DNA of 64,000 bases from Hermatobates lingyangjiaoensis (lineage: Eukaryota > Arthropoda > Insecta > Hemiptera > Hermatobatidae). The notes under the pieces are model-generated. The model was not told where the DNA came from and made no database searches. It saw nothing but the letters and a program-made list of their open reading frames with translations. Below, piece after piece: positions 1 to 13,039 of this stretch. The position numbers and the translations under genes were made by a program. The stretch lies in contig JAPFBL010000001.1 of the NCBI GenBank assembly GCA_026182355.1, forward strand, positions 62,001-126,000, in the 5' to 3' direction. Numbering within the stretch: position 1 is the stretch's first letter; every line of letters starts with the position of its first letter.

Positions 1-14
1 ATATTACTTAAAAA

Positions 15-430
15 TCTGGAGGGGCTTACATTCAACTTTACCATAAATAAATATAATCTCAAATTTTCCTGGTATATAATTTCCCACTTAGACATAATAT
101 AAATGCCTATATGGGAGGTGATTATTAGTATTTCATTCCTAAAGATCTAACAGGTCCTCATTGAATCAGTTATCAATATACACATTTATTTTGGTATATC
201 AACACATATATAATATGTTTGGTAGTGTCACAGCTGTAATAATACTTTTGTAACGCCAAAAGGAAAAAAAAACGTCTTACGAAATAATCTCTTACAGGAG
301 AACATTGATTTTGTTTTCATAGGCATGGATCTCATACAGGACCACATTATATGCCAAGTGGATCTATTACATTTAATGTCGTTTATACGACTTCCTTCTA
401 CAATAAAGATTTAAGCCAAAGATTATTTCA
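15..430 (+). repeat. Dispersed repeat family A, copy 1 (5' part)
   Basis: Begins TCTGGAGGGGCTTACATTCA. The same order of landmarks recurs in other copies: a CTACACTCAAC-like start, ATAAGTAAA, GTATATAA, a TTATTAGTATTTCATTCC piece, and a CTTACAGGAGAACATTG piece. No coding capacity is seen. It looks like a non-autonomous element; the type is unknown. Confidence 0.7.
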
Positions 431-566
431 TTTGTTGAATTATAATTACATTTCAATAATTTTTTAAATAATTTTTTTTTACATCTACAGCACATTTGAT
501 TATGCTATGAACACAACCTTCAAAATTTCAAGCATGAATTAATTTTCTTCAGTGCTTTTTAATAAC

Positions 567-570
<4 letters not shown>

Positions 571-612
<42 letters not shown>
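571..612. repeat. (AAT)n microsatellite
   Basis: About 14 tandem AAT/ATA units directly before the mariner insertion. On the minus strand it translates as a run of tyrosines, which explains a spurious open frame there. Confidence 0.9.
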
Positions 613-616
613 TATA

Positions 617-1929
617 CGAGGTGTGTAAATAAAGTAGTGAGACTGGCAACGTCGCTTTCGATCTGGCAACGCTGGAGACGCGTGGCCTTGAGTAGCGTCA
701 GGTGCACGTGTGATGCGCCTCCAGTATGAATCTGAACTCGCCACAGTCATTTGTTTGTCCGTAGCGTTGGTTTTCGTGAAATGGTTTTTTCTTGAGCGTT
801 TTAAAAATGAGTGACCTCAAAGTTGAGCAGCGGTGTGCAATCAAATTTTGCTTCAGACTTGGACATAATGCAACCGAAACTTTTGAAAAACTTCAGGAGG
901 CCTATGGAGAACGTGTTTTATCAAGGGCACAGGTTTTTCGGTGGTTTAAGGAATTTTCAGAAGGAACAGAGTCGATTGAAGATGAACCACGAAGCGGAAG
1001 GCCTTCAAGTGCAAACACCGATGAAAATGTCAACAGAGTACGGAACCTTGTGCGTTCAGATCGACGCTTGACAGTCAGAATGATCGGGGAACAGTTGAAT
1101 TTGAATCACACCTCCGTTCATCACATTTTGACCAATGAATTGGAGATGAGAAAAATTTGTGCGAAAATGGTTCCGAAAAACCTTTCCCAAGACCAAAAAG
1201 ATCTCAGAAAGGGAAGGAGTCTTGACTTTTTGGGTTCAATTGAAAATGATCCCCGTTTTCTTGAACGTGTCATTACTGGTGACGAGTCATGGGTGTTTGA
1301 GTACGACCTAGAAACGAAACGTCAGAGCATGGAGTGGCACACTGCGACTTCTCCAAGGCCCAAGAAAGCACGCATGAGCAAGTCGAAAATCAAATGCATG
1401 CTGATTTGTTTTTTTGATAGCCATTGAATCGTCCACAAAGAGTTTGTGCCACAAGGCCAAACGGTTAATCGGCACTTCTACCGTGAGGTCCTTGAAAGAC
1501 TTTGAAAAAGAGTCCTTCGTGTGCGGCCAAACATCAAAGACAAGTGGGTGTTGCATCACGACAACGCGCCCTGTCACACTGCCATCTCAATAAACGAGTT
1601 TTTGGCCAGTAAAAACATTCCTGTTGCTCCTCAGCCTCCTTATTCACCAGACTTGAGTCCTTGTGACTTTTTCCTCTTCCCGAGATTGAAAAATCACCTC
1701 AAGGGAACTCATTTCGGGACACTACAAAACATACAAACTGCTGTAACCGACCAGCTGAAGGCCATTCCAGAATCCGAGTTCCAGCAATGCTACAATGATT
1801 GGAAGGACCGTCTCCAGCGCTGTGTGGCTTCCGAAGGGAACTATTTTGAAGGTGACAATATCACATTGTAATTATATTTGAATAGAAAATTTAAAAAAAT
1901 CAGTCTCACTACTTTATTTACACACCTCG
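617..1929 (+). mobile_element. Mariner-family DNA transposon, complete ends, broken transposase
   Basis: The element is 1313 bp with 29-bp terminal inverted repeats (617-645 and 1901-1929) that are perfect complements, starting CGAGGTGTGT. It sits between TA dinucleotides at 615-616 and 1930-1931, the target duplication expected for mariner. Left of it is an (AAT)n microsatellite. It holds one transposase gene with two in-frame stops. The intact ends mean it could still be moved by an active transposase supplied elsewhere. The subfamily was not assigned. Confidence 0.95.
807..1871 (+). pseudogene. Mariner transposase, D,D(34)D, two nonsense codons
   Basis: About 354 residues, close to the usual mariner length of roughly 345. 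The first ATG is at 807 (MSDLKVEQRCAIKF). Two helix-turn-helix segments occupy the N-terminal third, with RSGRPSS between them. The catalytic triad is visible: Asp159 in GDESW, Asp252 in HHDNAPCH and Asp287 in SPDLSPCDFF, with 34 residues between the last two, which defines mariner. In-frame TGA stops at 1425-1427 and 1503-1505 split the gene; no frameshift is present. The second could be a CGA-to-TGA CpG decay. So the copy is inactive but young enough to align end to end. Confidence 0.95.
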
Positions 1930-2149
1930 TATGCTATAATTAATTAATTATAATATATGTTAATTTAAAAGAATTAGCAAGGTATGTAAATTAACTATAA
2001 GCTTGAAATAGTAAAATATAATTGATTAAAACTTGTTTGAAAAAGTCATTATTTATATTCCTAAAGATTATGACTAGCTGTGAAGGAGGGAGTAATTGTG
2101 TCAGGAATGCCTTTGCAGACCGCTATTAAAAGTATGCGTGGGCTATAAC

Positions 2150-2347
2150 AATGGCCCGTCATCTTAGGGCAATGGCCGCTTGGCTAAGATCAATGGCCGC
2201 TTAACTAAGAACAATGGCCGCTTGGCTCAGAGCAATGGCCGCTTGGCTCAGAGCAATGGCCGCTTAGCTAAGAACAATGGCCGATTGACTCAGAGCAATG
2301 GCTGATTGGACCAGAGTAAAGGCTGTGTGGCTGACAGCAATGTCCGG
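2150..2347 (+). repeat. 21-bp minisatellite, about nine units
   Basis: Tandem units of AATGGCCGCTTGGCTCAGAG plus one base, diverging at both ends. Much more GC-rich than its surroundings. The period is seven codons, and one frame reads NGRLAQS repeatedly, but it is stopped by TAG in unit 1 and TGA in unit 7, so coding is unlikely. Confidence 0.9.
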
Positions 2348-2811
2348 TAGGATATATTTAACCCATAAGAGTGAGAAGTATTATTTTGAATCAGATCAGA
2401 ATGTTTTGCAGTTTGCTTAGAGGCCATTACTGTAGGTCTGCCACCCTAAACTATGCACTCCCACCATATTTATTATTTCTATTCTGAAACTGCACAAACT
2501 AGCAGGCTTGAAATCAATTTTCTTCGCAATACACCTATGGATTCATAACCTGCGTGTTTATAACACCTCATTATTAATATTTTCAAGATTCAGTTACTAA
2601 GCGACTGTAGAGTAAATCTAAGAGGTAACGAGAGAACATCCAACTCAAATACCTGCAAATTTAGCAGACAGTATACCAGTTCAGGTTAAATAGAGAAGAA
2701 TAAATACTTAGATGACATAAAAACAGAAACTAACTAAACTAAACAGCAAACTTAATAACATTATTTGTCATACATAATGAAAAGTTAAGTTAAAAAGATG
2801 AAAAATTAATC

Positions 2812-3200
2812 TACAGTGGCCTTCACTCAATTTTGCTATAAGTAAATATAATATAAAACTTTCCTAGCACATAGCACTGTCCAATTTAGATGTAATATAA
2901 TGTCTATTTGGCAGACCTTTATTAGTATTTCTTTCTTGAAGACCGTACAGGTACTGATTGGACCAGTTATCAATATCATTGATATTACCACAACAGTAAT
3001 AATACTTTTGTAAAACCAAAAAAAAAATCTGTTACGAGATAATCTCTTACGGGAGAACATTGCTTTTGATCTCTTAGGCAGTCGATCTTATACAAGGCCA
3101 TCTGCAACATTATATGGTAAGTGGATCTATTAAATTTAATGTCGTTTATCTGAATTTCATCGACATTAAAGATTTAAGCCAAAGTTTTCCCTTTAAAAAA
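2812..3200 (+). repeat. Dispersed repeat family A, copy 2
   Basis: Starts CTACAGTGGCCTTCACTCAA and follows copy 1 throughout, including CAGGTACTGATTGGACCAGT and the CTCTTACGGGAGAACATTG segment. Diverged by point changes and small indels. Confidence 0.7.
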
Positions 3201-3371
3201 TCAAAATATTTCTATTTTTTCCGAAAAATGTTAGAACAAAAAAGCGAAATTCAGCGTCATCGAAACACCAAATAATTAGCTTAAAATTAGTACGCTTTTT
3301 GTAATATAGAATGAAGGCATCCATTCCTCAGACTTCAATATTATCCAAAGATAATATCATACATAAATACA

Positions 3372-4080
3372 GAAATCTGGAGCGGCCTACACCCAGCTTT
3401 ATTATAAGTAAACATAATATCATACTTCTTGGGTATATAATATATTATTACCAATTTAGGCATAATATGAATGTCTAAATGAGAGAGGATTAATAATCTT
3501 TCATTTCAGGAGATGTTACTTATCAACATATATGCTTATTTTTCTATTTCATTCCACTGATGCATATTATATCATTAGTATCAGTACAAAAGTAATAACA
3601 TTCTTGAAAAGCGAAATTACAGATTTCGTGTGAAAAAATAATGTCTTACAGGAGGAAAAAGATTTTGTTTCAATAGCCAGTGGATCTCTTACATAGTTTA
3701 CCTGAGCTTCTTCTATATTGAATATTTAAACAAATTTTTAATTTAAAACTTGTAAATGCTCTCAATTTAACTAAAAGAATGTTTTTGTCAAAAAAAAGTG
3801 CTTTCTTCATCATTCATAGTTGCTGATAGAAAAATTTACATTTTCGTGTAAAATATCAACTTGATCCATTAAAGATTCTAGACCGTAGCGTGGTAACAAA
3901 CTTTGCTAACATATTCACCCACCCACTCTTCTTGCATCTTATATGAAGTAATTTCAAATTTTATTGAAACAAATTTTATTACATAAATTTTATTACAGTG
4001 GATTCATTAAAATCTTTCCAAATCAATATTGATAAATTGATCTTTCAGATGTTCGAAATTGTCAGTCTCCTAGGAAGTAA
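3372..4080 (+). repeat. Dispersed repeat family A, copy 3
   Basis: Starts TCTGGAGCGGCCTACACCCA. It keeps both the 5' landmarks and part of the 3' half (AATATCAACTTGATCCATTA at about 3848, then CACCCACCCACTC), so it is a longer copy with an internal deletion. Confidence 0.7.
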
Positions 4081-4435
4081 AGTATCAAGCATTCGAAGTC
4101 GTTTTCGAATCTGACGAAGTAAGTTAAACAACAGACAACGTTGATCAGGATGAACAATGATATCTAAATCAATACTGGAGAGCCCCTCATGAAAGGAAGA
4201 TCTGTTGAATAGTTTATTCTCCAAGAGCCTCGGTAGCCTGAGGAAAGCTCATAAGATAACGTTTCATAGAATAATACCATGACCTTGGTATCGGTTCCTT
4301 CATGCTATCAAGTTGATATTCATAGTAATCCATGAAAAGAACAGAATATACTTTGCCTACTGCCAGAATTATTATTAAATTTTGTCATTTATTAAATTAT
4401 AAAGGATCCTAAATTAACTTGAGTTACTCCTATGG

Positions 4436-4666
4436 CACTCGATTAATTCACGTGGGAGGTGAATCTGAGCACGACGTCCCTCGGAGAGGATGTTAGGCAA
4501 GTCTGTACGAGGCCAGGTATTTGTTAAAGATTCCTATTCTAAATTCACTTGAGTTAGGCAAAATTAAGGGCTTCAAAAGTAGAATCAATCTTCATTGTGT
4601 GGTATCACAAAGGGCTCAATGTTCTGTTTATGTGTGTTCACTTGTGGGACAGCCACTGCAACCTAA
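4436..4666 (+). repeat. tRNA-derived SINE fragment, 5'-truncated
   Basis: Matches the body and tail of the complete SINE at 30684-31014 in opposite orientation, from CTCGATTAATTCACGTGGGA through GAGTTAGGCAAAATTAAGG to GCCACTGCAACCTAA. The tRNA head (A and B boxes) is missing. It ends in a single CCTAA instead of the longer tail, and a short (CTA)n follows. Confidence 0.8.
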
Positions 4667-4739
4667 AGGAGGTGCCTACTACTACTACTACTATATGCTG
4701 TTTAGACCAACACAATGGCATGTAACTTTTATTAACTGA

Positions 4740-6672
4740 AAATTTAATATTGACACTTAATTAATAAGCATATAACATAATTATAAGTACATTTAATTAA
4801 TTAATTAATTATATGAATTATATTGGAATGCTTATTCAAAATATGAATTCGTCCACAATCCAATCATCCCACACTATAAAAAGTGTCAGTCATGGCTTGC
4901 ACTATATTCGTAAGTAAACTATGATCAAGGTTCAAATTGTGATCTGGTCTGAAAGTTTTTTAAAATGGGAGATATAAGCTTATACTACATAAAAGTAGAG
5001 CTCGTACTTTTTTTTTTATAAGAGTATGAGCTTACAGTCTCACCATGACTTGGTAGAAGTATAAGACTTCTTATAAAATAATAAAATATTATTTTATAAA
5101 ATTAAAAAATAATAAAAAATTGTTACAAAATTATAAAATAATTTTATTCTATTTGCTTTAGATAATACAATCTGTTTTGTTTATGTAACGCGCACACTTG
5201 CGCGCACCTCACACGGAGTTGTTTTTATTGTTATCACTGGGTTATAAAAACTATTGAACAATAAAATACTGAGTAAGTGATATTGAAGATAACACAGCTA
5301 TGAGCCTCAATAATAGGTTTCAGAAACAAGCACCAATAAAAATAAAGCTTACAATTTCATCTAAATCTGATAACCAGCAATTTGATGAGAAATACTTTAG
5401 AAGCACATGGTCAGCAGGTAGCAGAGCAGGAGCAGGGTAATGACCCATAGGTGTAATACACCCCTCCCACCATATACCGTGTCCAACTCAACTATACTTT
5501 TGAACAGATCCAGGTAGTATAGGAATATTCACAGTGGTCCAAGGGTACGTTTGTTAGTGCTGCGTTTCTTAAATTCGTCTATGCTATAGGAAGATGCAAG
5601 AGGACAGCAGTATTGCCTCCAAGTGGTCTTCATGTTGGCTAATGTTCATATCATGTTGAATACTTCGGTTCTCTAAGATCTAAGCATGAAAAACGTTAAG
5701 TTTTTTGCTTTTATTAATTGGTTTATAAGATTTTATTTTTGTGATGTAGGGTCGTGGAAGCTCGCCTCTCCGCGTGGTTCACCTCGGGTGTATCTCGGAG
5801 GTATTGTTTGCCTCTATCCTAGGCTAGAGCTTGTAGCTCCCGAGATGCGGCAAAAGAGCTTTCACGTAAAAAAGACATCAGTATGTTTTGTTGTTGTTTT
5901 CAGTGATATGGCTGAATAAGCTGGGAGGACTAAATAATACCAAAACAGGTCCAAGGGTACGCAACCCCGAAAGACAGGGATATATGAAGGGCAACAACAA
6001 GAACCCACAGACACTAACCCAACGTTCACTCCAGTCAACTCGTAAGCATTTGATCAGAGATTATATCAATTTACTTGATAATTCAAAATAAAATTATAAA
6101 TCTTATTAGCCACGTTGAAATTAGATAATTATTATTACTTCAAAACTGACATTCAATTGTCATGCATAATAAATTGTACAATTCTTTATGATTTTCAACA
6201 ATAATGCATCACACCTCAGATAACATGGATACAATTAATCCTTTATTTTACCAAATTCAACATTGGTCAATATATTATAACTCGAAGTAGTAATATTTAT
6301 TTTCATATTCACGTATATTTGTAGTGATTATAATAGTTTTATTATCATGATTACCTTTTACAGGTGCAAACAGACATTACTAATATCTTAATAAGATAGC
6401 AAATGCATAAAATTGTCAACCAATGAATAGAAATGCCAACAAAGTTTTGATAGAGTTTAGAGATTTTCATCCATTCTTTACTGTAGTAAAACTTCAAGAA
6501 ATTACCTTATCAACAATTTTATTATTTTCAATCATCAAATGCAATTTGGTGCACAATCAATAATGTACTAAAAAGGTTCTTTTTAATGAATTTTCAACAG
6601 CATAAAAATGATCAAATAAAAAGAAGGTTTACATTGAAATAAGCAAACGCTTTTTAAAGAAGAAAATTCTAC
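4740..6672. other. ARMC2 flank/intron with no recognised gene
   Basis: AT-rich sequence. The only distinct part is a GC-richer block at about 5746-5870 (GTCGTGGAAGCTCGCCTCTC to CTCCCGAGATGCGG), probably an unidentified repeat fragment. No ARMC2 downstream exon could be recognised on the minus strand here. Confidence 0.4.
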
Positions 6673-6841
6673 CTTTATACGTGCTGGTTCATTTTTGGCA
6701 ATAATGTTTCCAAGAGCATACCCAAGGCGAACGATTATGTCTTGGTGTCCAGAATATTTGGTGAGGGCCTTTATCATTGACTGGAGACTTCTGTCTACTT
6801 CCACTATGGCCCCACAGCACTCTTCACTGGTAGATATTATA
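6673..6841 (-). CDS. ARMC2: ARMC2 coding exon 9, last exon seen
   Basis: Residues about 467-523. After completing a serine codon (AG+T) it reads IISTSEECCGAIVEVDRSLQ, then SMIKALTKYSGHQDIIVRLG and ALGNIIAKNEPARIK. The pairing of a CC-containing loop with xxLVVRxxxxLGNLTAKNxxAR is conserved in ARMC2. The acceptor is CTCTTAG at 6842; the donor is AAG/GTAGAA at 6672. It leaves in phase 0. No next exon could be found in 1-6672, so the gene probably continues left of the window. Confidence 0.92.
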
Positions 6842-7059
6842 CTAAGAGAAATAGAAGGGATTAGCTATACATGTGTTATAATGAATGAGTTATAACAATT
6901 TTAATACATCATAAAAAAAAATTATGACTGATCAAGCAATATCAGTTCTGGTATTTAAACTATATTTATATTTTTTATATATTCTCAACTTATAAATGTC
7001 AAATATTTCATAAGTCTTATTTTAAGTTAGAAAACATGAGTAACTTAAAGGAAAAAATC

Positions 7060-8690
7060 TGGAGTGGCCTACACTCAACTTTACTATAAGAAACTTAATA
7101 TCAAATTTCTTGAGTATATAACACATAACATCTCATTTAAGCATAACGTAAACATCTAAATGGGATATGATTATTAGTCTTTCATTCCTGAGGTAGTACA
7201 GATAGTGATTGAAGGACATATTAATATATAAGCTTATTTTTGTACATCACACAGCTGATGCAAATAATTTCATTAGTATAACTACAGCATTAATAACATT
7301 TTGGAAAAACCAAAGTGAACATTTCTTGATACGAAATATTCTCCTACAAAAGAACATGGCCTCTGTTCAAATAGCCAGTGGATTTCTTACATCGTTTACT
7401 TGACATCCTTCTACATTGAATATTAAAGTAAAATTTTCAAATTTAAAACAGGAAAATACCCTTATTTTCTCTGAAAAACAACATAAACATCGAAGAAAAA
7501 ATGTTATTTTAAGATGATTTATAATTAAAGATGTACGATAATTACATTTATTAATCTCTAAACGAAAAATTTCAATTTTGAATTATCTTTTACATTTTTG
7601 GTTTTTTACAGAATTATTATACTGGGAATTTTATGGCTTCTTAGTATTTAATAAGATCATTTTCCTTCCCCTTAGTCAAATGACATATATACGAATTTTT
7701 TCTGAGTGAGTGTTATCATTTTCCTGCACAATTATAATTATCAGTATTCCTCTTATATCTCATATAAGTCAAGAAACAATTTAAATTATTCCTTTATAAA
7801 TATCAATCTTATCTCAGTGGATTCCCTCCAAAAAATTTCTAAGTCAATGTAAACAATGTAAAAAAATATAAAAAATTTGACAAGTATAGCAGGTGATCTC
7901 TTAGTCTAGGATAAACAAACAGTTTTTATAGCGTTATTTCTCTTTCCCGTAATTGAAACTTCTTGATTTTTTTTTTTGAATTCCTAATTTTTTGTTCCAT
8001 TTTTGGTCAAATTTTCATTATTCTTTAATGAGCCGTTTAGCGTCAAAAAAAGATTTTCTGAAAACAGAATTTCTACTGTAACGCCCCTTTAGCGAATGTA
8101 ATTTTGAAAAAAAATATCTCAACTCATTCTCCACATAATGTTCTATTTATAGGCATAGTTTCATTTTGATCCGTGAAACAGTATGGCTTGTATCGCTCTC
8201 ACAAGGTTTGAGATTGAATTTTAAGTCAAAATGTTTACATTTTATTGAAAAAAAAAAATATTTCCCGTTGTTTTAAAATTCTGAATATATTTTTCGATTG
8301 TTGCATTTGTAACTTCAAAGATAATGTCAAAATTTCAAAACTCTAGGGTTATCAGTTTAGGAGAAATAAATGTTTTCTAAAAAACGGTTTTTGGCAAAAA
8401 AAATGACTTTCCCATCATGCATAATTCTTCCCAAACAATAGGGATCTTCGTCTTTATGGGGCCCATTATTGTGTAAAATATCAACTTGATCCATCAAAGA
8501 TTCTGGACCGTGGCGTGGCAACAAGCAATGCTAACACACTCACCCACCCACCCACCCACATACACACAGACATCATCGTAAAAACCTCATAAACGACTTC
8601 TTGGACCTCAAAACATGTAATTCCGTCAAAATCTCGAGATCGAATTTTTTCACGATCACTATACTTTACTTATAGTAAAGTAAAAATAAA
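7060..8690 (+). repeat. Dispersed repeat family A, copy 4, longest copy
   Basis: Starts TCTGGAGTGGCCTACACTCA and ends TATACTTTACTTATAGTAAA. The start contains CTTTACTATAAG and the end its inverse, so short inverted repeats lie just inside both ends. The 3' half holds landmarks shared with other copies: CCCATCATGCATAATTCTTC, AATATCAACTTGATCCATCA, a (CACC)n run at about 8541, and ATCATCGTAAAAACCTCATA. No protein is encoded. A further start-like segment follows at about 8697. Confidence 0.7.
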
Positions 8691-8719
8691 CTAACCAACA
8701 CCTAGCATTACTATAAGTA

Positions 8720-10694
8720 AGCTCATTGTAAGAAATAATGAATCGCTACATTTTACTAATCACAATGAGAATATAACAGCAATGCTGCTGAAAAACGATT
8801 GGCAAGTGTTTGCTTTTGAAATGAAAATAAGTAAAAGAAAATTAGCAACAATGTAAATTCTATGATTAAGTAGTTTACATCGCCTTTTCACAAAATTAGA
8901 CAACGAAAGCTTATAATGGAGATTATTAACCTTTTTGAAATATGTTAATAATGAAATCATTAAGTGAAATTGAAAATATAAGTGATTCCATTTCATTACA
9001 CCATTACACTATTAATTAAGTACAGTAGAATACTTGGTTAATTATGTAGCCTTGTATAATTCAGTTTGCAAGGTCAAATAAAATTAAATTGTAACGACTG
9101 GATTTAGCTTAATTGAAAAACAAAAAGAGAAAATTATAATTTCCCATGTAAGAGTAAAATATATGAAAAGGATTTATGATCAAATATTTTAAATATTTAT
9201 TCATTTCATCCTTTCATTTTAAACGATGTGAACAATTAGTCATAACGAACTTTAAAGTTGTTTATTGATGAAGTTTATAATTTTTAAATATATTTTCTTG
9301 TGATATACCTATTTAACATCTAAAGATTAAAAATAAAAAAATATAATAAACAAATGCGACCAATCACCACGATTGAAGCTTCATGGCAGTTGTTTGGAAT
9401 GTTATATTGGTTTCTGCAAGTAGCCAAAATAAATAGAATCTTTATTATTCAATGTGCATCCTATTGCAGCAATAAATATAAAATTCAAGTTTTTAGAATT
9501 ATCAGACGTATAGGAAAAATGATTAATCGTCTTGACAGATAGCAAAGTAGTTTTTCCATGCTTATTTATTGCTCAAAAGCTATGGATATCTTTTGGATTA
9601 CAGGAATTATTAATCTGTAAAATTCATCAAGCTTTTCCTAACGGTGTTACTCATAGTGTGATTCTGGAATATTTTGGAATCCATCCAGCCACAAATTACA
9701 TATGCATGTATTAAAAATAAAAAAGAATTGATTTTGAGACACCTCAAACAAGAATTGAAATTTTTTTTAGTTTCTTTATATTTCATTTGATTCAGTATTG
9801 TCATCATACTGTTAAAATCATTTATGTGTCTTTATAAATTTTAGCAAAGACCATTGAGAATATAGAAAAAAAATTAACAAAATGGAAAATAAGACTAAGG
9901 TAGATTCATAAGCCTAGTAGACAGATCTTCTTTTATTTTATGTAAGTAATTTTTAAAGTTATGCAAGGAATAATAATGATTTTATTATAGCTTCTTTAAT
10001 CCTATTTATAGATAATAAATATTAATTCATTTGTAAATAATAAGTACCATATAGAACACGAATAAGCCATTCTTTCAATTTAATAGATTAAAACCCACTT
10101 GTTAACAAACGATATTATCATGCTAATTACAGCAAAAAGATAAATAATATCTATCACAAAGTTTTACTTTACAAATAAAGAGACTTTATTTCTCATCATA
10201 CAAAATATAATTAATGATTTTATAAATCATTAGTCTTATATATTTAAGTCCAGGGCATCAAAAATAAAAGTTAAAAAAGATTCCAATAATTTTTTTACCT
10301 CCAATTTTCTGAACATATTTTTATTTGAAAATTTAATTTAAATTGATAATAACTAAAAATTCAATGATTGTCACGAAATGTATTACTTAATATTAAAATA
10401 AGAAAAACAGTTCACAACCAATGATTTTTTTTTTAAATTATACTGAACAAGTTTAGAATTTATTTTTATTTTCAAACAAAACCCCCATTATTCTTTGCAA
10501 TACAAATGTTTATAAACTCTATAGTTAACGTAAGATGTTTTATATCCCTTAACCCTATTGCATAGCATTTCTTTAAAAATGTTATTTACAAAAATTGAAA
10601 TTAGATTTATCAACAATGTTTCACCTATAATACCATTTATTTTTAAGCTATTTTTATTTTCTGAACTTGGTTAAAGTTATAAGTAAAAGTATAA
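8720..10694. other. ARMC2 intron 8, no gene seen
   Basis: AT-rich sequence with only short chance open frames. Nothing recognised. Confidence 0.5.
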
Positions 10695-11482
10695 GAGCTG
10701 TTATTTTTGAAAGTGGTATAAGTCCACTTTATAAAAAAAAATGAGCTAACGGTAATTTTATTAAGATGTAGACGTCTTTTCATAATATTTTTAATCATAC
10801 ATTCTATGGAGTACGATTTTGACATAAAGTAAAAGAAAAACATTTTGCTATAAAATGTTACTGCAAAAATATTTTTTTGAAAGTGGAAAAGTACATTCCT
10901 AATAGTTATAATTAAAACAACTTTCTTATTGCAATTATTATTGATTATTTTGAATCCACTGTGTATTGTATTTACTATGAATACTTCACTAAACTAGTAG
11001 TAAAAGACAAATAATTTGAAAATTATAAGTTTTTGGTTTTTGTTTTCTTAACGAAGTTGTTTACATGATACAATTGTTTATTCATATCGCTTTTTTAATA
11101 TAGCTAATATTAATTCTTAATGAATTTGATTACTCGAGTATTTAAATGACTTCATTATTACTTTTTACATTAAAAATCCATTTTAGTAAAGTTAATGTGC
11201 TATAAATATTTAACTTAAATTTATTCTGGTTTTTATTTTTTGCAATACGTTATTTTTGAAAATGGTATAAGTCCATTTTCAGCTAAGGAAATCATTTATT
11301 TTTTTAAAAAAAAAATCGTTAATTATTATTTCATAATAAAATTTAAAAGGTGTATGCTATTAAAAACATTACTGGAATAGATTAACGTTTGCCAATATTT
11401 TTAAAATTAACTCAAATGCAAACCCTTAATTAACTTTATACATAAAAAAAAGGACTTACACCACTATCAAAAATAACAGCTC
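10695..11482. mobile_element. MITE-like element with ~31-bp terminal inverted repeats
   Basis: The left end 10695-10725 starts GAGCTGTTATTTTTGA and reads on to GGTATAAGTCC; the right end 11452-11482 is its inverse with about two mismatches. The 788-bp interior is non-coding. A third, direct copy of the end motif (GTTATTTTTGAAAATGGTAT) lies inside at about 11251. The flanks are TA-rich, so a target duplication cannot be fixed. The family was not identified. Confidence 0.6.
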
Positions 11483-12842
11483 ATATATCAAAAGATCTCA
11501 ACAAACCATAAAGGACTCGAAATTAAACATTTGAGTATCTTTTATAAAAACAATTTTAACAATAACAGTCCTAGTTATGTAAAAAATAAATACCAGCTTC
11601 TTCTTATTTATTTATATTTCAGGGAGGAAACTATTGACGTTCATTTATTTTATCCATAATGACATTCACATAAAATATAAAAGTGTATATAAAATTTGTA
11701 AACTAGTAGTACTGAATATAATAGTGAAGAGTTTATTTAACAACTTCAATCAAATTTCACAAAACTGAGGAAACATTCCCTACGAATTGAGATTTATATG
11801 ACTGTTCGTTTTTATTTCATAAGAAACCAATGTAATGTGTAAAACTAATTTATTGAACATTTATTCTAGTAGGACTAATATTAGAGTATACTTTATTAGA
11901 CAATTAGGCTATACTTTATTAGACAATAAAGTATAGAATCACCATTAGTTTATCTTGAAATAATTAAGGCAGTCATTTATTCCAGCGAAAACTATACTCA
12001 GAGAAGTTTATAAGTTTATATTAAAATTGTACTATTCTTGGTATATTCGTATTTAATGCTAGTAAGTCCTCAAATATTTAACACTTAAATATAATATTCT
12101 TCTTTAAAAACCACTTTGATGTCTCTGTTCCTATTACAAATTGTGTAATTTTTTTAAAAGTTTTTTTTTCATTATTTATTATTATGCAGAAACCTACAAA
12201 GTTGTCAAAAATAATTTACTCGTAAGACTATTTTGTATGATAGAAGACTATTTGTCTTACATGTTTTACTTTTAAGAAATCAAAAATAAGCCAATTTAAT
12301 TAGTATTTAGATATGAAAGAGTTATGTAAATTATTTTTAAAGAAAATATGATTACTGTTATTTGAGGGTTTTAAACATGTTAAACCTCTGTATTTAAAAT
12401 CAAGATAGTAGTAACAATTAGTTATAATTGATTAATGGTTAGAAGAAGTGATTTTTACTCTTTTATGAGGTGGTATTTTAAGAATAAAATAACAGCTAAT
12501 TAATTTGTGGGTAAAAATGTAGTAAACGAAGTAACTATGCAAGAATACAAGAAAAAATATTTCACCATACAACTGAATTATTAACATCTTATAGTAGTGC
12601 TTTTTCTTTGCATAATGTGTTAACTATATTATTTGAGATATTCAAACTGAATTCCACTGAAATTAAATAAATTATCGATTGTTTTTTTAAACGACTGTAA
12701 TATTTTACTTTACTTTACTTATATGTCTCTAAAATTATATGAATGCAATACATTTTTCATTACTATTTATATATATGAATGTTGAATCTGTGTTAAACAA
12801 TTTGTATTTTCAAATTAAAGGAGTTAATATGTTATCTGGTAC

Positions 12843-13039
12843 CTAAGAGTGCGAGCTATATTGTTTACAATATCCATATCCGCTGAAAACAATTCCATTG
12901 AGGAACACATCTGAGACACTAGGCCCTCGGAGACCATTTTAGAAATTGCATTTTTGTCTGATGCCATATTCCTTATCGTTCCACTTAGTTGAAAAAGACC
13001 ATGGTTTGTCTGTTCTCCAATCGGCAGCAATTCCAGTCT
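12843..13039 (-). CDS. ARMC2: ARMC2 coding exon 8, armadillo repeat
   Basis: Residues about 402-467: RLELLPIGEQTNHGLFQLSG, then TIRNMASDKNAISKMVSEGL and DMDIVNNIARTLS (last codon shared with exon 9). The pattern LxQLTATLRNL followed by CTAMExxxxDxDVxxNIAR is the matching stretch of the human protein. The acceptor is TTTTAG at 13040; the donor is TTAG/GTACCA at 12842. It enters in phase 0 and leaves in phase 2. Confidence 0.92.
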
